A stretch of DNA of 56,024 bases from Embleya sp040605455. Lineage in GTDB: Bacteria; Actinomycetota; Actinomycetes; Streptomycetales; Streptomycetaceae. The stretch is from positions 1-56,024 of the forward strand of contig NZ_JBEXCV010000048.1 of the NCBI RefSeq assembly GCF_040605455.1, written 5' to 3'. How positions within the stretch are numbered: position 1 is the first letter of the stretch; each line of letters begins with the position of its first letter. The notes beneath the pieces are model-generated. The model made no database searches. It had not been told where the DNA came from and saw only the letters and a list, made by a program, of their open reading frames with translations. The translations under genes were made by a program, and so were the position numbers. Positions 26,382 through 34,118 of this stretch are shown here, piece by piece.

Positions 26382-26456
26382 GGCCATCCCCCGGCCCGAA
26401 CGATCGGGGTCCGGCCGAAGCCGAGGAAGAAAAACAGGGAAGGGAGCGTCCCGCGC

Positions 26457-27704
26457 ATGGTTCCACCCCGCAGGAGGCTGTTCGCGATACTGGGGGCAGG
26501 CGTGCTCGCCGCCGGTGCGGCAGGTCTCACGGCGGTCGCACCCGGGGCCCAGGCGGCGCCCGTGGAGCACGAGGTGAGTTGCCAACCGCCAGTCTGGGGC
26601 GGTCCCGACTTCACCTGGAAGCCCAGGATCGAGTTGTCCGTGTCGGCGCCGAAGCAGGGCACGTACAAGGTCGGCGAGGAGGTGACCGTCACCTGGCACT
26701 GGGCCACGCCGCCACGCAACCCGTGGACGTGGATCGACGTACCCGCCAACGCCGAAACGCCGAACGCCACGGTCAAGCTCTCCAACGCCCAGGTCGGCGA
26801 CATCGCGCTCACCGGCCCCGCGAAGCACCCGAGCGTCGGCGGCTCCCAACCGCTCCCGGTCGCGGACATGACCGGCCGGTTCACCATCGCCACCGAGGGC
26901 CGGATCGACCTCGCCCCCGGCGCGTACGTGCTCAAGCAGGTCGCGATCCGGGACTCCCCGTGCACCCCGGTCCACCCGGACCGCCTGCCGGTGTCGGCGA
27001 GCATCCAGGTCGGCATGACCCAGACCCCGGGCCAGAGCGCGGGCGGCGGCTCGGCCGGCTCGTCCGGCAACGGCGCCACCCCCGGCACGCCCTCCGCCCC
27101 ACCCTCCGGCGGCGCCACGACCGACCCGACCGCCGGCACCGTGGGCGACCCGACGCTCGGCGGAGCCGGCGCCACCCCCGGCCCCACCACGGCGGCCACC
27201 GCGCCTCCACCGAGCGCCCCGCCCCTTCCGCCGCCGCCCGCCGGCCAGGTGCCGCAGACCCCCGTGGACGCCGTGGCCGGACCGCTGTTCATGCGCCAGA
27301 ACTCGGCCGGCGTGACCATGCCGCAGTTCCAACCCAGCGGCGACGCACAGCAGTTGGAGGGCAGGCTGAACCCGGTGTCCATCCTGGATCGGCGCGGCAG
27401 CACGCTCGGCTGGACGCTGACCGCGCAGGCCAGTGACTTCGTCGGCCAGGGCGGCGAGATCGTCCCGGCCCAGCGACTCACCTGGATCCCCGCCTGCACG
27501 ACCGTCGAAGGCCCGCCCGCCACCGTCGGCACCGGAGTGCCAGGCACGGTCGGCGGCAGCGCCGAGGTGCTCTGTCGGCAGAACCCGAGCACCGGCGCGG
27601 TCACCGGCGGGGCGTTCGAGGCGAACGCCCTGCTGAACCTGTCGCTCCCCGGCGGCTCGCGCTCCGACACCTACACCGGGAATCTGACGCTCAGTCTGAG
27701 CTGA
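26457..27704 (+). CDS. Secreted WxL-like surface protein with proline-rich linker
   Basis: A 415-aa protein: signal peptide to about residue 34, two-Cys N-terminal domain (about 35-180; VSCQPP and SPCTPV) containing the group motif YKVGEEVTVTWHW. A long Gly/Pro/Ser/Thr-rich linker (about 185-265) replaces the Ig modules of the longer paralogues. The C-terminal WxL-like domain has LGWTLT, VTGGAFEANA and ends YTGNLTLSLS. Two extra Cys in the WxL-like part (PACTT, VLCRQ) recall those in the 18926 and 29738 proteins. ATG at 26457 has AAGGGAG upstream. It has its own operator-bearing promoter and terminator. No catalytic motif; predicted wall-associated. Confidence 0.82.
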   Translation: MVPPRRRLFAILGAGVLAAGAAGLTAVAPGAQAAPVEHEVSCQPPVWGGPDFTWKPRIELSVSAPKQGTYKVGEEVTVTWHWATPPRNPWTWIDVPANAETPNATVKLSNAQVGDIALTGPAKHPSVGGSQPLPVADMTGRFTIATEGRIDLAPGAYVLKQVAIRDSPCTPVHPDRLPVSASIQVGMTQTPGQSAGGGSAGSSGNGATPGTPSAPPSGGATTDPTAGTVGDPTLGGAGATPGPTTAATAPPPSAPPLPPPPAGQVPQTPVDAVAGPLFMRQNSAGVTMPQFQPSGDAQQLEGRLNPVSILDRRGSTLGWTLTAQASDFVGQGGEIVPAQRLTWIPACTTVEGPPATVGTGVPGTVGGSAEVLCRQNPSTGAVTGGAFEANALLNLSLPGGSRSDTYTGNLTLSLS

Positions 27705-27720
27705 GTCACCGACGGAAACC

Positions 27721-27755
27721 GGACGCCCTCCTCGCAGCACCCGAGGAGGGCGTCC
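27721..27755 (+). terminator. Terminator of the 26457-27704 gene
   Basis: GGACGCCCTCCTCG (27721-27734) pairs perfectly with 27742-27755, followed by TTTCGTTTCC. Confidence 0.8.
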
Positions 27756-27778
27756 TTTCGTTTCCGCACGCGAATCCC

Positions 27779-27837
27779 TTGACTTTGCGATCTTCCTGAA
27801 GCGGAATGATCACGCACAATTTCTGTAACACGTTCCA
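27779..27837 (+). promoter_or_regulatory. Promoter with type-A operator, 28018 gene
   Basis: -35 TTGACT (27779-27784), 17-nt spacer, -10 CGGAAT (27802-27807), 16 nt, operator TGTAACACGTTCCA (27824-27837). Confidence 0.65.
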
Positions 27838-28017
27838 CCGAGCCGGCAGGGCCGCACCTCACGGCGGCACCCGCCCGGTCACGCACGAGGCACCGAGGCC
27901 CCCGCACGGCATGTCCATGCCCGGCGGCGGCGCGCCCGGTCGCTCGAAGTGATGTTTCGGCTGCCCCGCCCTCCCCGGCGCCGGCAGAGCGGTAACCGAG
28001 AAAAAGGAACGCATCAT

Positions 28018-29340
28018 ATGTTCAAGGCAAACAGGCAACTCGCCGCGTCGCTCGGCGTCGTGACGATCGCCGGCACCGTCGGCATGGTGGCCCTCGCACC
28101 CGCCGCGAACGCGGCCGACGTGGACTACACCTCGCACTGCGTCAACCAGATCGTCCCGAACCTGGTCATCCCGGACGGCAACCTCAAGATCGACCTGTCG
28201 GTGGCGCCCGCCAAGGCGCGCTACGACATCGGCGAAGAGGTCACCGTCACCTGGACCTGGAAGTCGTACCCGAAGGCGCCGCCGGAGATCCCCGTCGTCG
28301 GCAAGGTGGACAAGGACTCCACCCTGCCCAAGGGCAGCGTCACCCTGGGCGGCGCGGCCACCGGCGGGGTCGCGGTCGAGGGTCAGCGGATCAACCCGGA
28401 GACCCTGCCGGGCCAGGAGCTCGTGCTCACCAACATGACCGGCAAGGTCAAGCTGACCCAGGCCGGCGACGTGACGCTGACCCCGGGTCTGTACTCGACC
28501 TTCACCAAGGCGTTCGGCCTCGACGCCGAGACCAAGTGCAACCCGGTCACCGCGGTCGCCCCCTCGGCCACCCTCAAGGTCGGCGCCGCCGACAAGCCGG
28601 TGCTGAACGCGCCCTCCACCGCAGTCGAGCCCGGCAGCCAAGTGGCCCTGACCGGCTCCAAGTTCGCACCCGGCGCGGTCACCGCGACGCTGGACGGCGG
28701 GGCTGCCGGCATCGCCGCCTCCACGCTCGCCGTGGACGCGTCCGGCAACCTCACCGGCAACGTCAAGCTCGCCGACAACGTCGCCAACGGCACGCACACC
28801 CTCGCGGTGGCCGACAGCGAGGGCAAGTCCGCCCAGGCGCAGTTGCTCGTCCGCAAGAAGGTCGACCCGCCCAAGCCCGGCGACCTGACCCAGAAGCTGG
28901 ACGGCACGATCACCGCGGGCGCGCTGTCCATCGCCCAGCAGTCCGGCGGCATCCGGCTGTCCGAAGTCGGCGTGAGCGCGCAGGACCAGACCATGACCGG
29001 CAAGCTCAACACGGTGACCGTGACCGACCTGCGCGGCGGCAACGCCGGGTGGACGCTGACCGGTTCGATCACCGACTTCGCCACCCAGGCCGGCGAGACC
29101 ATCCCCGCCGACAACTTCTCCTGGAAGCCGAAGGCCACCAAGGCCGACGAGAAGTCCAAGGGCACCCCGGTCGCGGGCAGCGCGGGCACCATCGGCTCGG
29201 GCGCGACCCTGGCCTCGGTCGCCCAGGGCACGACCAACACCGGCGGCACCTTCTCCGCCGACGCCGACATCGACCTGAAGGTTCCGGCCTACCAGGGCGC
29301 CGGCGACTACAGCGCGACGCTGACCCTGTCGATTTCCTGA
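28018..29340 (+). CDS. Secreted WxL-like surface protein
   Basis: A 440-aa protein: signal peptide to about residue 32 (ANA cleavage), two-Cys N-terminal domain (about 33-185; SHCVNQ and TKCNPV) with YDIGEEVTVTWTW and VDKDSTLPKGSV. One Ig-like module follows (about 190-280) that, unlike its paralogues, has lost the LCDxxGxxC cysteine pair. The WxL-like domain (about 290-440) has AGWTLT, TGGTFSADADIDL and ends YSATLTLSIS. ATG at 28018 has AAAAGGAA upstream. The N-terminal domain is very close to those of the 35149 and 38927 proteins (QRINP, LTNxxGxVxLT). Own promoter, operator and terminator. No sortase signal. Confidence 0.84.
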   Translation: MFKANRQLAASLGVVTIAGTVGMVALAPAANAADVDYTSHCVNQIVPNLVIPDGNLKIDLSVAPAKARYDIGEEVTVTWTWKSYPKAPPEIPVVGKVDKDSTLPKGSVTLGGAATGGVAVEGQRINPETLPGQELVLTNMTGKVKLTQAGDVTLTPGLYSTFTKAFGLDAETKCNPVTAVAPSATLKVGAADKPVLNAPSTAVEPGSQVALTGSKFAPGAVTATLDGGAAGIAASTLAVDASGNLTGNVKLADNVANGTHTLAVADSEGKSAQAQLLVRKKVDPPKPGDLTQKLDGTITAGALSIAQQSGGIRLSEVGVSAQDQTMTGKLNTVTVTDLRGGNAGWTLTGSITDFATQAGETIPADNFSWKPKATKADEKSKGTPVAGSAGTIGSGATLASVAQGTTNTGGTFSADADIDLKVPAYQGAGDYSATLTLSIS

Positions 29341-29363
29341 CACCGGGCATCGGTTCATCGGCA

Positions 29364-29406
29364 CGGGACGTCCGCCGCATTCCCTCACTGCGCGGTGGGC
29401 GTCCCG
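29364..29406 (+). terminator. Imperfect terminator hairpin of the 28018-29340 gene
   Basis: CGGGACGTCCGCCGC pairs with 29392-29406 with two mismatches; CGTCGCCC follows. Confidence 0.45.
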
Positions 29407-29478
29407 TCGCCCATTCCCACCCGTCGAACGCCCGGCGAGTGCGCACACAAATCGTTGTCGTCGGATCGCGTTCCGCTG

Positions 29479-29537
29479 TTGACTTCGCAAACGCCCCCGG
29501 GCTCAATGGGAGGCGCTGTTTTCTGGAACAGGTTTCA
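29479..29537 (+). promoter_or_regulatory. Promoter with type-A operator, 29738 gene
   Basis: -35 TTGACT (29479-29484), 17-nt spacer, -10 CTCAAT (29502-29507), 16 nt, operator TGGAACAGGTTTCA (29524-29537). Spacing is identical to the 28018 promoter. Confidence 0.65.
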
Positions 29538-29668
29538 GGAGAAGGCATCAGCAGAACGACCGGGTGACAACGGTGGGGTCGGGTGTCACCCCGCCGACGT
29601 CGAATCGGCGCACGGCACCGAACCGACCGGCCCGCGCCGCGCGGGTCACCGACGGCGGCGGACCGGTC

Positions 29669-29685
29669 CCGGTGTGGTGTTCGAC
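29669..29685 (+). promoter_or_regulatory. Conserved 5'-leader block
   Basis: CCGGTGTGGTGTTCGAC, identical to the minus-strand block at 24638-24654 and at nearly the same distance from the start codon. Confidence 0.5.
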
Positions 29686-29737
29686 TGCCCGCTCCCCCGG
29701 CGGGCCAGGCAGGCATCCCGAGGAGGGACAGCACCAC

Positions 29738-32107
29738 ATGCTCAGACCAAGAACCAGGGAAAGCACTGGGTCCAGACTCCGCAACAAGCGCGTGGCCGGC
29801 GTGCTCGGTACCGCCCTCGTGGCGGGTGCCCTGGGCGTGGGCGCGGGGGCACAGTCCGCGAGCGCGGCTCCTGTGACGTACAACGTGCACTGTGTACCGC
29901 CGAGCATCGGTGGCGGTCCGTTCGATTTCGACGCCCAGGTCGACCTCACGGTCGATCCGGTCAAGCCCAAGTACAACGTGGGCGACGAGGTCACCGTCAC
30001 CTGGACGTGGAAGGACGCGGCGAAGAACCCTTCCTCCGTGACCGTCAACGCCGACGCGGTCAAGCCTCGGGGCAAGGTCCTGGTCTCCGGAGCGCAGGGC
30101 GGCGAGATCGCCATGGAGGGTCCGCAGAAGAACGCGCAGACCCCCGGCGGCGAGAAGTTGTGGCTGTCGACCATGACGGGCAAGTTGAAGATCGCCAAGC
30201 CGGGCGAGCTGAGGCTCTCCCCCGGCGGCTACACGAGCACCGCGAACATGTTCGGCAGTTGGGACACACCCTGTACGCCCAACGGCACGCCGGGCGTGGG
30301 CACCACGCTCAAGGTCGACGGCGCGATCAAGGCGCCGACGGCAACGTTCGATCGCAACATCGTGCGGCCGGGCTCGGCCGTCGATGTGACCGGCGAGAAC
30401 TGGCCGGTCGACGCGAGCGGCGTCACCGTGGATCTGTGCGACCCGAGCGGCAACGCCTGTGCACCGGAAGGGGCGTCGGGATCCACCCTCACCGTCGACG
30501 CCTCCGGAAAGCTGGCCGGCCAGGTCAAGGTCGGCGCCGATGTGCCGGATGCCGTTCGCCAGGTCCGGATCCGCTCGGGCGGCGCGTCGGTCCTGGTGCC
30601 GATCTCGGTCGCCAAGGACGCGCTGCGGCACTCCGAGCCGGTCACCTACGGCGTGCGCTACACCCCGGCCTGGGCCAACGGCCCGGTCTTCGCCTGGGAG
30701 CCCCAGGTCGCGCTCTCGGTTACCCCGGCCAAGCCGTGGTACGAGATCGGCGACGAGGTCACCGTGGGCTGGAAATGGATCGGCTACCCGCGCAACCCCT
30801 CCAGCTGGGTCGTCGCACTCAACGACACGGTAACGCCCAGCGGCACCGTGAAGCTCTCCGGCGCGCAGACCGGCGACGTGTCGGTCAGTGGGCCCAAGGG
30901 CAACCCGGCCACTCCGGGCGGCGAGGTGCTCAAGGTCGGCGACATGAAGGGCACCTTCAAGATCACCAAGGCGGGCCGCATCGATCTGGCTCCCGCCGGA
31001 TACGGCTTGACGGTCATCACCATCTCGTCAAGCGGCGTACCCACCGGAACTCCGGCGGTCTCGCACTCGATCGCGGTCGGCCAACCCGACCAGGCGAATC
31101 TGATCGTGGATCAGAACCTGCTCAAGCCGGGTGACACCGTGAAGCTGTCCGGGGCGAACTGGCCGACCGGCCAGGGCAACCCGCAGGTCCGGCTGTGCGC
31201 GGAGGACGGTTCGGGCTGCACCGGCTCCGCGTTCGTCGCCGGGTCCGGCTCGGTGGCACAGGGCGGCGCGCTCACCGCGCAGGCCACGCTCGGCGCGCAG
31301 GTGACACCGGGCAAGTACCTGGTCAAGGTCACCGTGGGAATCACCTCGTTGACGGCGCCGATCACGGTCACCTCGGCGGTCGTGCTGCCGCGCGAGATCA
31401 CCGCCACGCCGGACCGGGGCCCCTCGGGTACGAAGGCACATGTGACGGGGAAGAACTTCACCCCCGGTGCGCCCGTCGTGCTGGAGACCCTGGACGCCGG
31501 CCTCGGCGCGACCGGTGACACGGTGGAGGCCACCGCGACCGCGGACGGTACGTTCGCCGTCGATCTGACGGTGACCAAGCCCGGCACGACGCAGATCCGG
31601 GCGTCCGAGAAGAGCGACCGCAACAAGATGGCGCTCGCCGCGTTCACCTTCGAGGGTGGTGGCGGTCCCGGCGAGGAGCCGGGGACGCTGTCGATGACCC
31701 AGGCCGGCAACGGCGTCGTGCTCGCGGACGTCCCGTTCGCGAACCATGACCAGTCGATGACGGGCTCGCTGAACGCGGTCACCGTCACCGATGCCCGCAA
31801 GGGCACACTCGGCTGGCAACTCACCGGCTCCGTCTCGGACTTCAAGGCGGAGGGCGGCGCCTCCCTGCCCGCCTCCGCGTTGTCTTGGACGCCTCGGTGC
31901 GTGGCCGAGCCGAACTCGGCGAGCCAGGTCGTGACCGGCTCGGCGGGTGCGGTCAACGGCGGGCTGCTGTGCAGCTCGGCGGCGTCGACGGACCCGGCGC
32001 ACAAGACCGGTGGCGTATTCACCGCGAACGCGGGCCTGTCGCTCGCGATCCCGGCGTACCAGGCGGCCGGCACCTACACGGGAACCCTGACGCTCACCGT
32101 CTCCTGA
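29738..32107 (+). CDS. Large secreted WxL-like protein with internal domain duplication
   Basis: At 789 aa the longest member of the island family. Signal peptide to about residue 43. Two tandem repeats of [two-Cys domain + neocarzinostatin-like module]: about 44-290 (VHCVPP, VTWTW, VDLCDPSGNAC) and about 293-545 (VTYGVRYTP, VGWKW, VRLCAEDGSGC). The second copy of the N-domain has lost its cysteines. Then come an IPT/TIG-like module (about 550-640) and the WxL-like domain (about 645-789) with LGWQLT, a Cys pair (PRCV, LLCSS) and the end YTGTLTLTVS. ATG at 29738 has GAGGAGGGA upstream. The duplication implies growth by unequal recombination within the family. No membrane anchor or sortase signal. 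Own promoter, operator and terminator. Confidence 0.84.
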   Translation: MLRPRTRESTGSRLRNKRVAGVLGTALVAGALGVGAGAQSASAAPVTYNVHCVPPSIGGGPFDFDAQVDLTVDPVKPKYNVGDEVTVTWTWKDAAKNPSSVTVNADAVKPRGKVLVSGAQGGEIAMEGPQKNAQTPGGEKLWLSTMTGKLKIAKPGELRLSPGGYTSTANMFGSWDTPCTPNGTPGVGTTLKVDGAIKAPTATFDRNIVRPGSAVDVTGENWPVDASGVTVDLCDPSGNACAPEGASGSTLTVDASGKLAGQVKVGADVPDAVRQVRIRSGGASVLVPISVAKDALRHSEPVTYGVRYTPAWANGPVFAWEPQVALSVTPAKPWYEIGDEVTVGWKWIGYPRNPSSWVVALNDTVTPSGTVKLSGAQTGDVSVSGPKGNPATPGGEVLKVGDMKGTFKITKAGRIDLAPAGYGLTVITISSSGVPTGTPAVSHSIAVGQPDQANLIVDQNLLKPGDTVKLSGANWPTGQGNPQVRLCAEDGSGCTGSAFVAGSGSVAQGGALTAQATLGAQVTPGKYLVKVTVGITSLTAPITVTSAVVLPREITATPDRGPSGTKAHVTGKNFTPGAPVVLETLDAGLGATGDTVEATATADGTFAVDLTVTKPGTTQIRASEKSDRNKMALAAFTFEGGGGPGEEPGTLSMTQAGNGVVLADVPFANHDQSMTGSLNAVTVTDARKGTLGWQLTGSVSDFKAEGGASLPASALSWTPRCVAEPNSASQVVTGSAGAVNGGLLCSSAASTDPAHKTGGVFTANAGLSLAIPAYQAAGTYTGTLTLTVS

Positions 32108-32126
32108 CGGCGCATCAGCCCTGTCC

Positions 32127-32168
32127 GGGGCGTCCACCGACACCTTCCGAGGTGCCGGTGGACGCCCC
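32127..32168 (+). terminator. Terminator of the 29738-32107 gene
   Basis: GGGGCGTCCACCG pairs with CGGTGGACGCCCC; an inner CACCT/AGGTG helix extends it. TTCGTTTTCC follows. Confidence 0.75.
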
Positions 32169-32203
32169 TTCGTTTTCCCGCGGCACTCTGCTCAATCGCG
32201 AAG

Positions 32204-32240
32204 TGGAACTTGTTCCACTACTTCGATACGACACGTGTCA
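32204..32240. promoter_or_regulatory. Adjacent type-A and type-B operator sites
   Basis: TGGAACTTGTTCCA (32204-32217) and CGACACGTGTCA (32229-32240) are 11 nt apart, upstream of the 32447 promoter. This is the only place where a complete type-A site lies upstream of, not downstream of, a promoter. Confidence 0.55.
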
Positions 32241-32299
32241 GTGCAGGTCGGCGCCTCGATGCAGGCGTACTCGCCGGTCACATAGGGCGTTCGCGCCTC

Positions 32300-32359
32300 T
32301 TGACTTCGCCGGATGAAAGCGCATCAATGTGACCCGCCCCACTTCTGTAACACGTTCCA
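32300..32359 (+). promoter_or_regulatory. Promoter with type-A operator, 32447 gene
   Basis: -35 TTGACT (32300-32305), 17-nt spacer, -10 ATCAAT (32323-32328), 17 nt, operator TGTAACACGTTCCA (32346-32359), the same 14-mer as at 27824. Confidence 0.65.
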
Positions 32360-32446
32360 CTTACCACGCGCGTATCCGCCCCATGCCGCCGACGCGACGC
32401 CAACGCCCGCCGCCGGCAAGGAACGCAGGACAGGGAGCAGCACCTC

Positions 32447-33574
32447 ATGAAGCAACGCACCATGCGCCTGGCCGCCGGACTCGGCGTCGGCACACTGGCG
32501 ATCACCGGATTTCTGGCCGCCGCGCCCGTCGCCGTCGCCGGCACCGCCACACCGACCGTCACCTGCTCGCTGCCGCTGGGCCAGGGCGAGAAGACCGGGC
32601 CGATGTCGGTGACCGTGGACGGGCCGACCACCGCCAAGCCCGGCGAGACGCTCGACCTGAAGATCACCCTCGGCGCGAGCCCGGCCACCAGCCCCGCCGC
32701 GCTCAACGGCATCAAGATGACGCCGTCGATCGACTTCGCCCTGTCCGGCGGAGCCACCGGCTCGGTCACTCTCACCGGGGCCGAGACCACGATCGACATC
32801 CCGGCGAACACGCCGATCCAGAGCCCGCCGTTCACGGTCAAGCTCCAGGTCCCGGCCACCGCGACCGGCACGGTCGACCTGACGCCGACCAAGACCACCA
32901 CCGCCACGGTGACGCCGTACGGCAACTTCACCACGCCGTGCGCGGTCACCGGCGGCTCCGGCGTCGTGCAGAGCATCACCGTGCAGAGCACTCCGGAGAC
33001 AGCCACCCTGAGCGCGTCTCCGGGCACCGTGGAGGCCGGCAAGGAGACCGCGCTCTCCGGTACCAACTGGACCAAGGGCGGCACCGCCACGCCGTCCCTG
33101 TGCGCCGCGGACGGCAGCGCGTGCAATGCGGCGGGCATCTCCGCCAACAGCCTGCGGATCGGCGCCGACGGCGTGCTCTCCGGCGGCGTGACGGTCGCCC
33201 CCGGCACGGCCGACGGCGCGTACAGCGTCAAGGTCACCGACGGCAGCCGCACCGCGTCCACGCCGCTGACGGTCAAAAAGGCCGACGTCCCGGCCGTGCA
33301 GCGCAAGGTGACGCTGAGCAAGAGCACGGTCCGCCCATGGACGTTCGTGAAGGTGTCCGGCGAGAACTTCACCCCGAACACGCTGATCGCCCTCGCGGGC
33401 GTGGAGGGCGCGAACCCGACCTTCAACTTCGGCCTCGCCTGGACCGACCGCAACGGCAAGTTCAGCTCGTGGATCCTGGTGACCAGCAAGAAGACCACCG
33501 GCATCACGGCGGTCGAGATCGACACGAGTTTCAAGTTCGACAAGCTCGGCATAGCCGGCATCACCGTCAAGTAA
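32447..33574 (+). CDS. Secreted surface protein of the island family, no WxL-like domain
   Basis: A 375-aa protein: signal peptide to about residue 29 (VAG/AVAG region), two-Cys domain (about 30-175; VTCSLP and TPCAVT) with the SPATSP and ANTPIQSPPF segments shared with the 37048 protein. Next a neocarzinostatin-like module (about 180-275, SLCAADGSACN) and a final Ig-like module (about 278-375) with FVKVSGENFTPNTLIAL. It ends GIAGITVK, not in a WxL-like motif, membrane helix or sortase signal, so it may be released or bind other island proteins. ATG at 32447 has GGGAGCAG upstream, the same ribosome site as several paralogues. Own promoter, operators and terminator. Confidence 0.83.
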   Translation: MKQRTMRLAAGLGVGTLAITGFLAAAPVAVAGTATPTVTCSLPLGQGEKTGPMSVTVDGPTTAKPGETLDLKITLGASPATSPAALNGIKMTPSIDFALSGGATGSVTLTGAETTIDIPANTPIQSPPFTVKLQVPATATGTVDLTPTKTTTATVTPYGNFTTPCAVTGGSGVVQSITVQSTPETATLSASPGTVEAGKETALSGTNWTKGGTATPSLCAADGSACNAAGISANSLRIGADGVLSGGVTVAPGTADGAYSVKVTDGSRTASTPLTVKKADVPAVQRKVTLSKSTVRPWTFVKVSGENFTPNTLIALAGVEGANPTFNFGLAWTDRNGKFSSWILVTSKKTTGITAVEIDTSFKFDKLGIAGITVK

Positions 33575-33606
33575 ACGGCGCCCGAAGGGCACCGGCGACA
33601 CCAGGA

Positions 33607-33640
33607 GGGGCGGGAACCACCAGCCGGTGGTTCCCGCCCC
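33607..33640 (+). terminator. Terminator of the 32447-33574 gene
   Basis: GGGGCGGGAACCACC (33607-33621) pairs perfectly with 33626-33640 around AGCC; TTCG follows. Confidence 0.8.
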
Positions 33641-33781
33641 TTCGTACGCCCGGGTCGGGGAATCCGATGCCCCGAACCCCCTGCGCATTTCGACCTTCCG
33701 TCGATCGACGACTTCCGTGCCTCCCGTCCGACAGCGCGACACGGAAATAGTCGACCACCCGGATAACCATTGCGCCCGCTC

Positions 33782-33812
33782 GACACGAGTCGTGATCTTG
33801 GTGACTCGTGAC
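33782..33812. promoter_or_regulatory. Orphan type-B-like repeat
   Basis: GACACGAGTC (33782-33791) is followed by GATCTTGGTGACTCGTGACA. CACGAGTC/GACTCGTG form an 8-bp inverted repeat, and GATCTTGGTGAC is shared with the 34942 and 36868 sites. It lies between convergent genes with no gene downstream in either direction. Confidence 0.4.
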
Positions 33813-34055
33813 AATCGGACCGGGGTATCGATATCCACCCCGTTCTCATTGGTGCGGTCGGATTCCCGCGCACCCGTGGAAGACAATCCCGTCGACACGT
33901 TTCGGTGGCGCACATTCATTATTCATCGGCTGGTTTCGTCGATCACCGATGGCGCCCTTGCCCGAACTCGGGGGCGCCGTGCGCCGCGGCCGGACCGTCC
34001 GACACACGACCCGAGCCCGACCCGCCCGCACTCGTCGCCGATCCGGAGCACGGCA

Positions 34056-34088
34056 AAGCCCGCCCCACCGGCACGGTGGGGCGGGCTT
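34056..34088 (-). terminator. Terminator of the 34119-34652 gene
   Basis: AAGCCCGCCCCACCG (34056-34070) pairs perfectly with 34074-34088 around a 3-nt loop; on the minus strand it is followed by TTTG. Confidence 0.8.
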
Positions 34089-34118
34089 GTCGAACCGAGA
34101 TCGCTACTGCCCGACGGG

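Larger units (their letters stand above)
25739..26456. other. 718-base divergent regulatory region
   Basis: No gene is seen. It contains a type-A right half-site (about 26005-26018, CTGTTCCA), another at 26106-26119 (CGGACACGGTTCCA), a type-B palindrome CGACACGTGTCG at 26181-26192, and the full promoter plus type-A operator of the rightward gene (26320-26381). It must also hold the promoter of the leftward LPKTG gene, which I could not place. Confidence 0.55.
27705..28017. other. 313-base gene-free stretch: terminator, promoter and leader
   Basis: It holds the terminator 27721-27755, the promoter/operator 27779-27837 and a ~200-nt leader of the 28018 gene. No ORF of coding character. Confidence 0.6.
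29341..29737. other. 397-base gene-free stretch: terminator, promoter and leader
   Basis: It holds an imperfect hairpin (29364-29378 with 29392-29406), the promoter/operator 29479-29537 and a ~220-nt leader with the conserved block 29669-29685. Nothing coding is seen. Confidence 0.6.
32108..32446. other. 339-base gene-free stretch rich in regulatory sites
   Basis: It holds the terminator 32127-32168, a type-A site (32204-32217), a type-B palindrome (32229-32240) and the promoter/operator 32300-32359. No gene is seen. Confidence 0.6.
33575..34118. other. 544-base gene-free stretch between convergent genes
   Basis: Two terminators (33607-33640, 34056-34088) flank a region whose only notable content is an orphan regulatory-like repeat at 33782-33812. 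Open frames here have no ribosome site or coding character. Confidence 0.55.

Noticed and set aside
27824..32359. Reading the GGAAC/GTAAC motifs as -35 boxes of an ECF sigma factor such as BldN or SigE
   Set aside because: The motif is a two-sided palindrome, no consistent ECF -10 follows at 16-17 nt, and good TTGACT/-10 pairs lie upstream.
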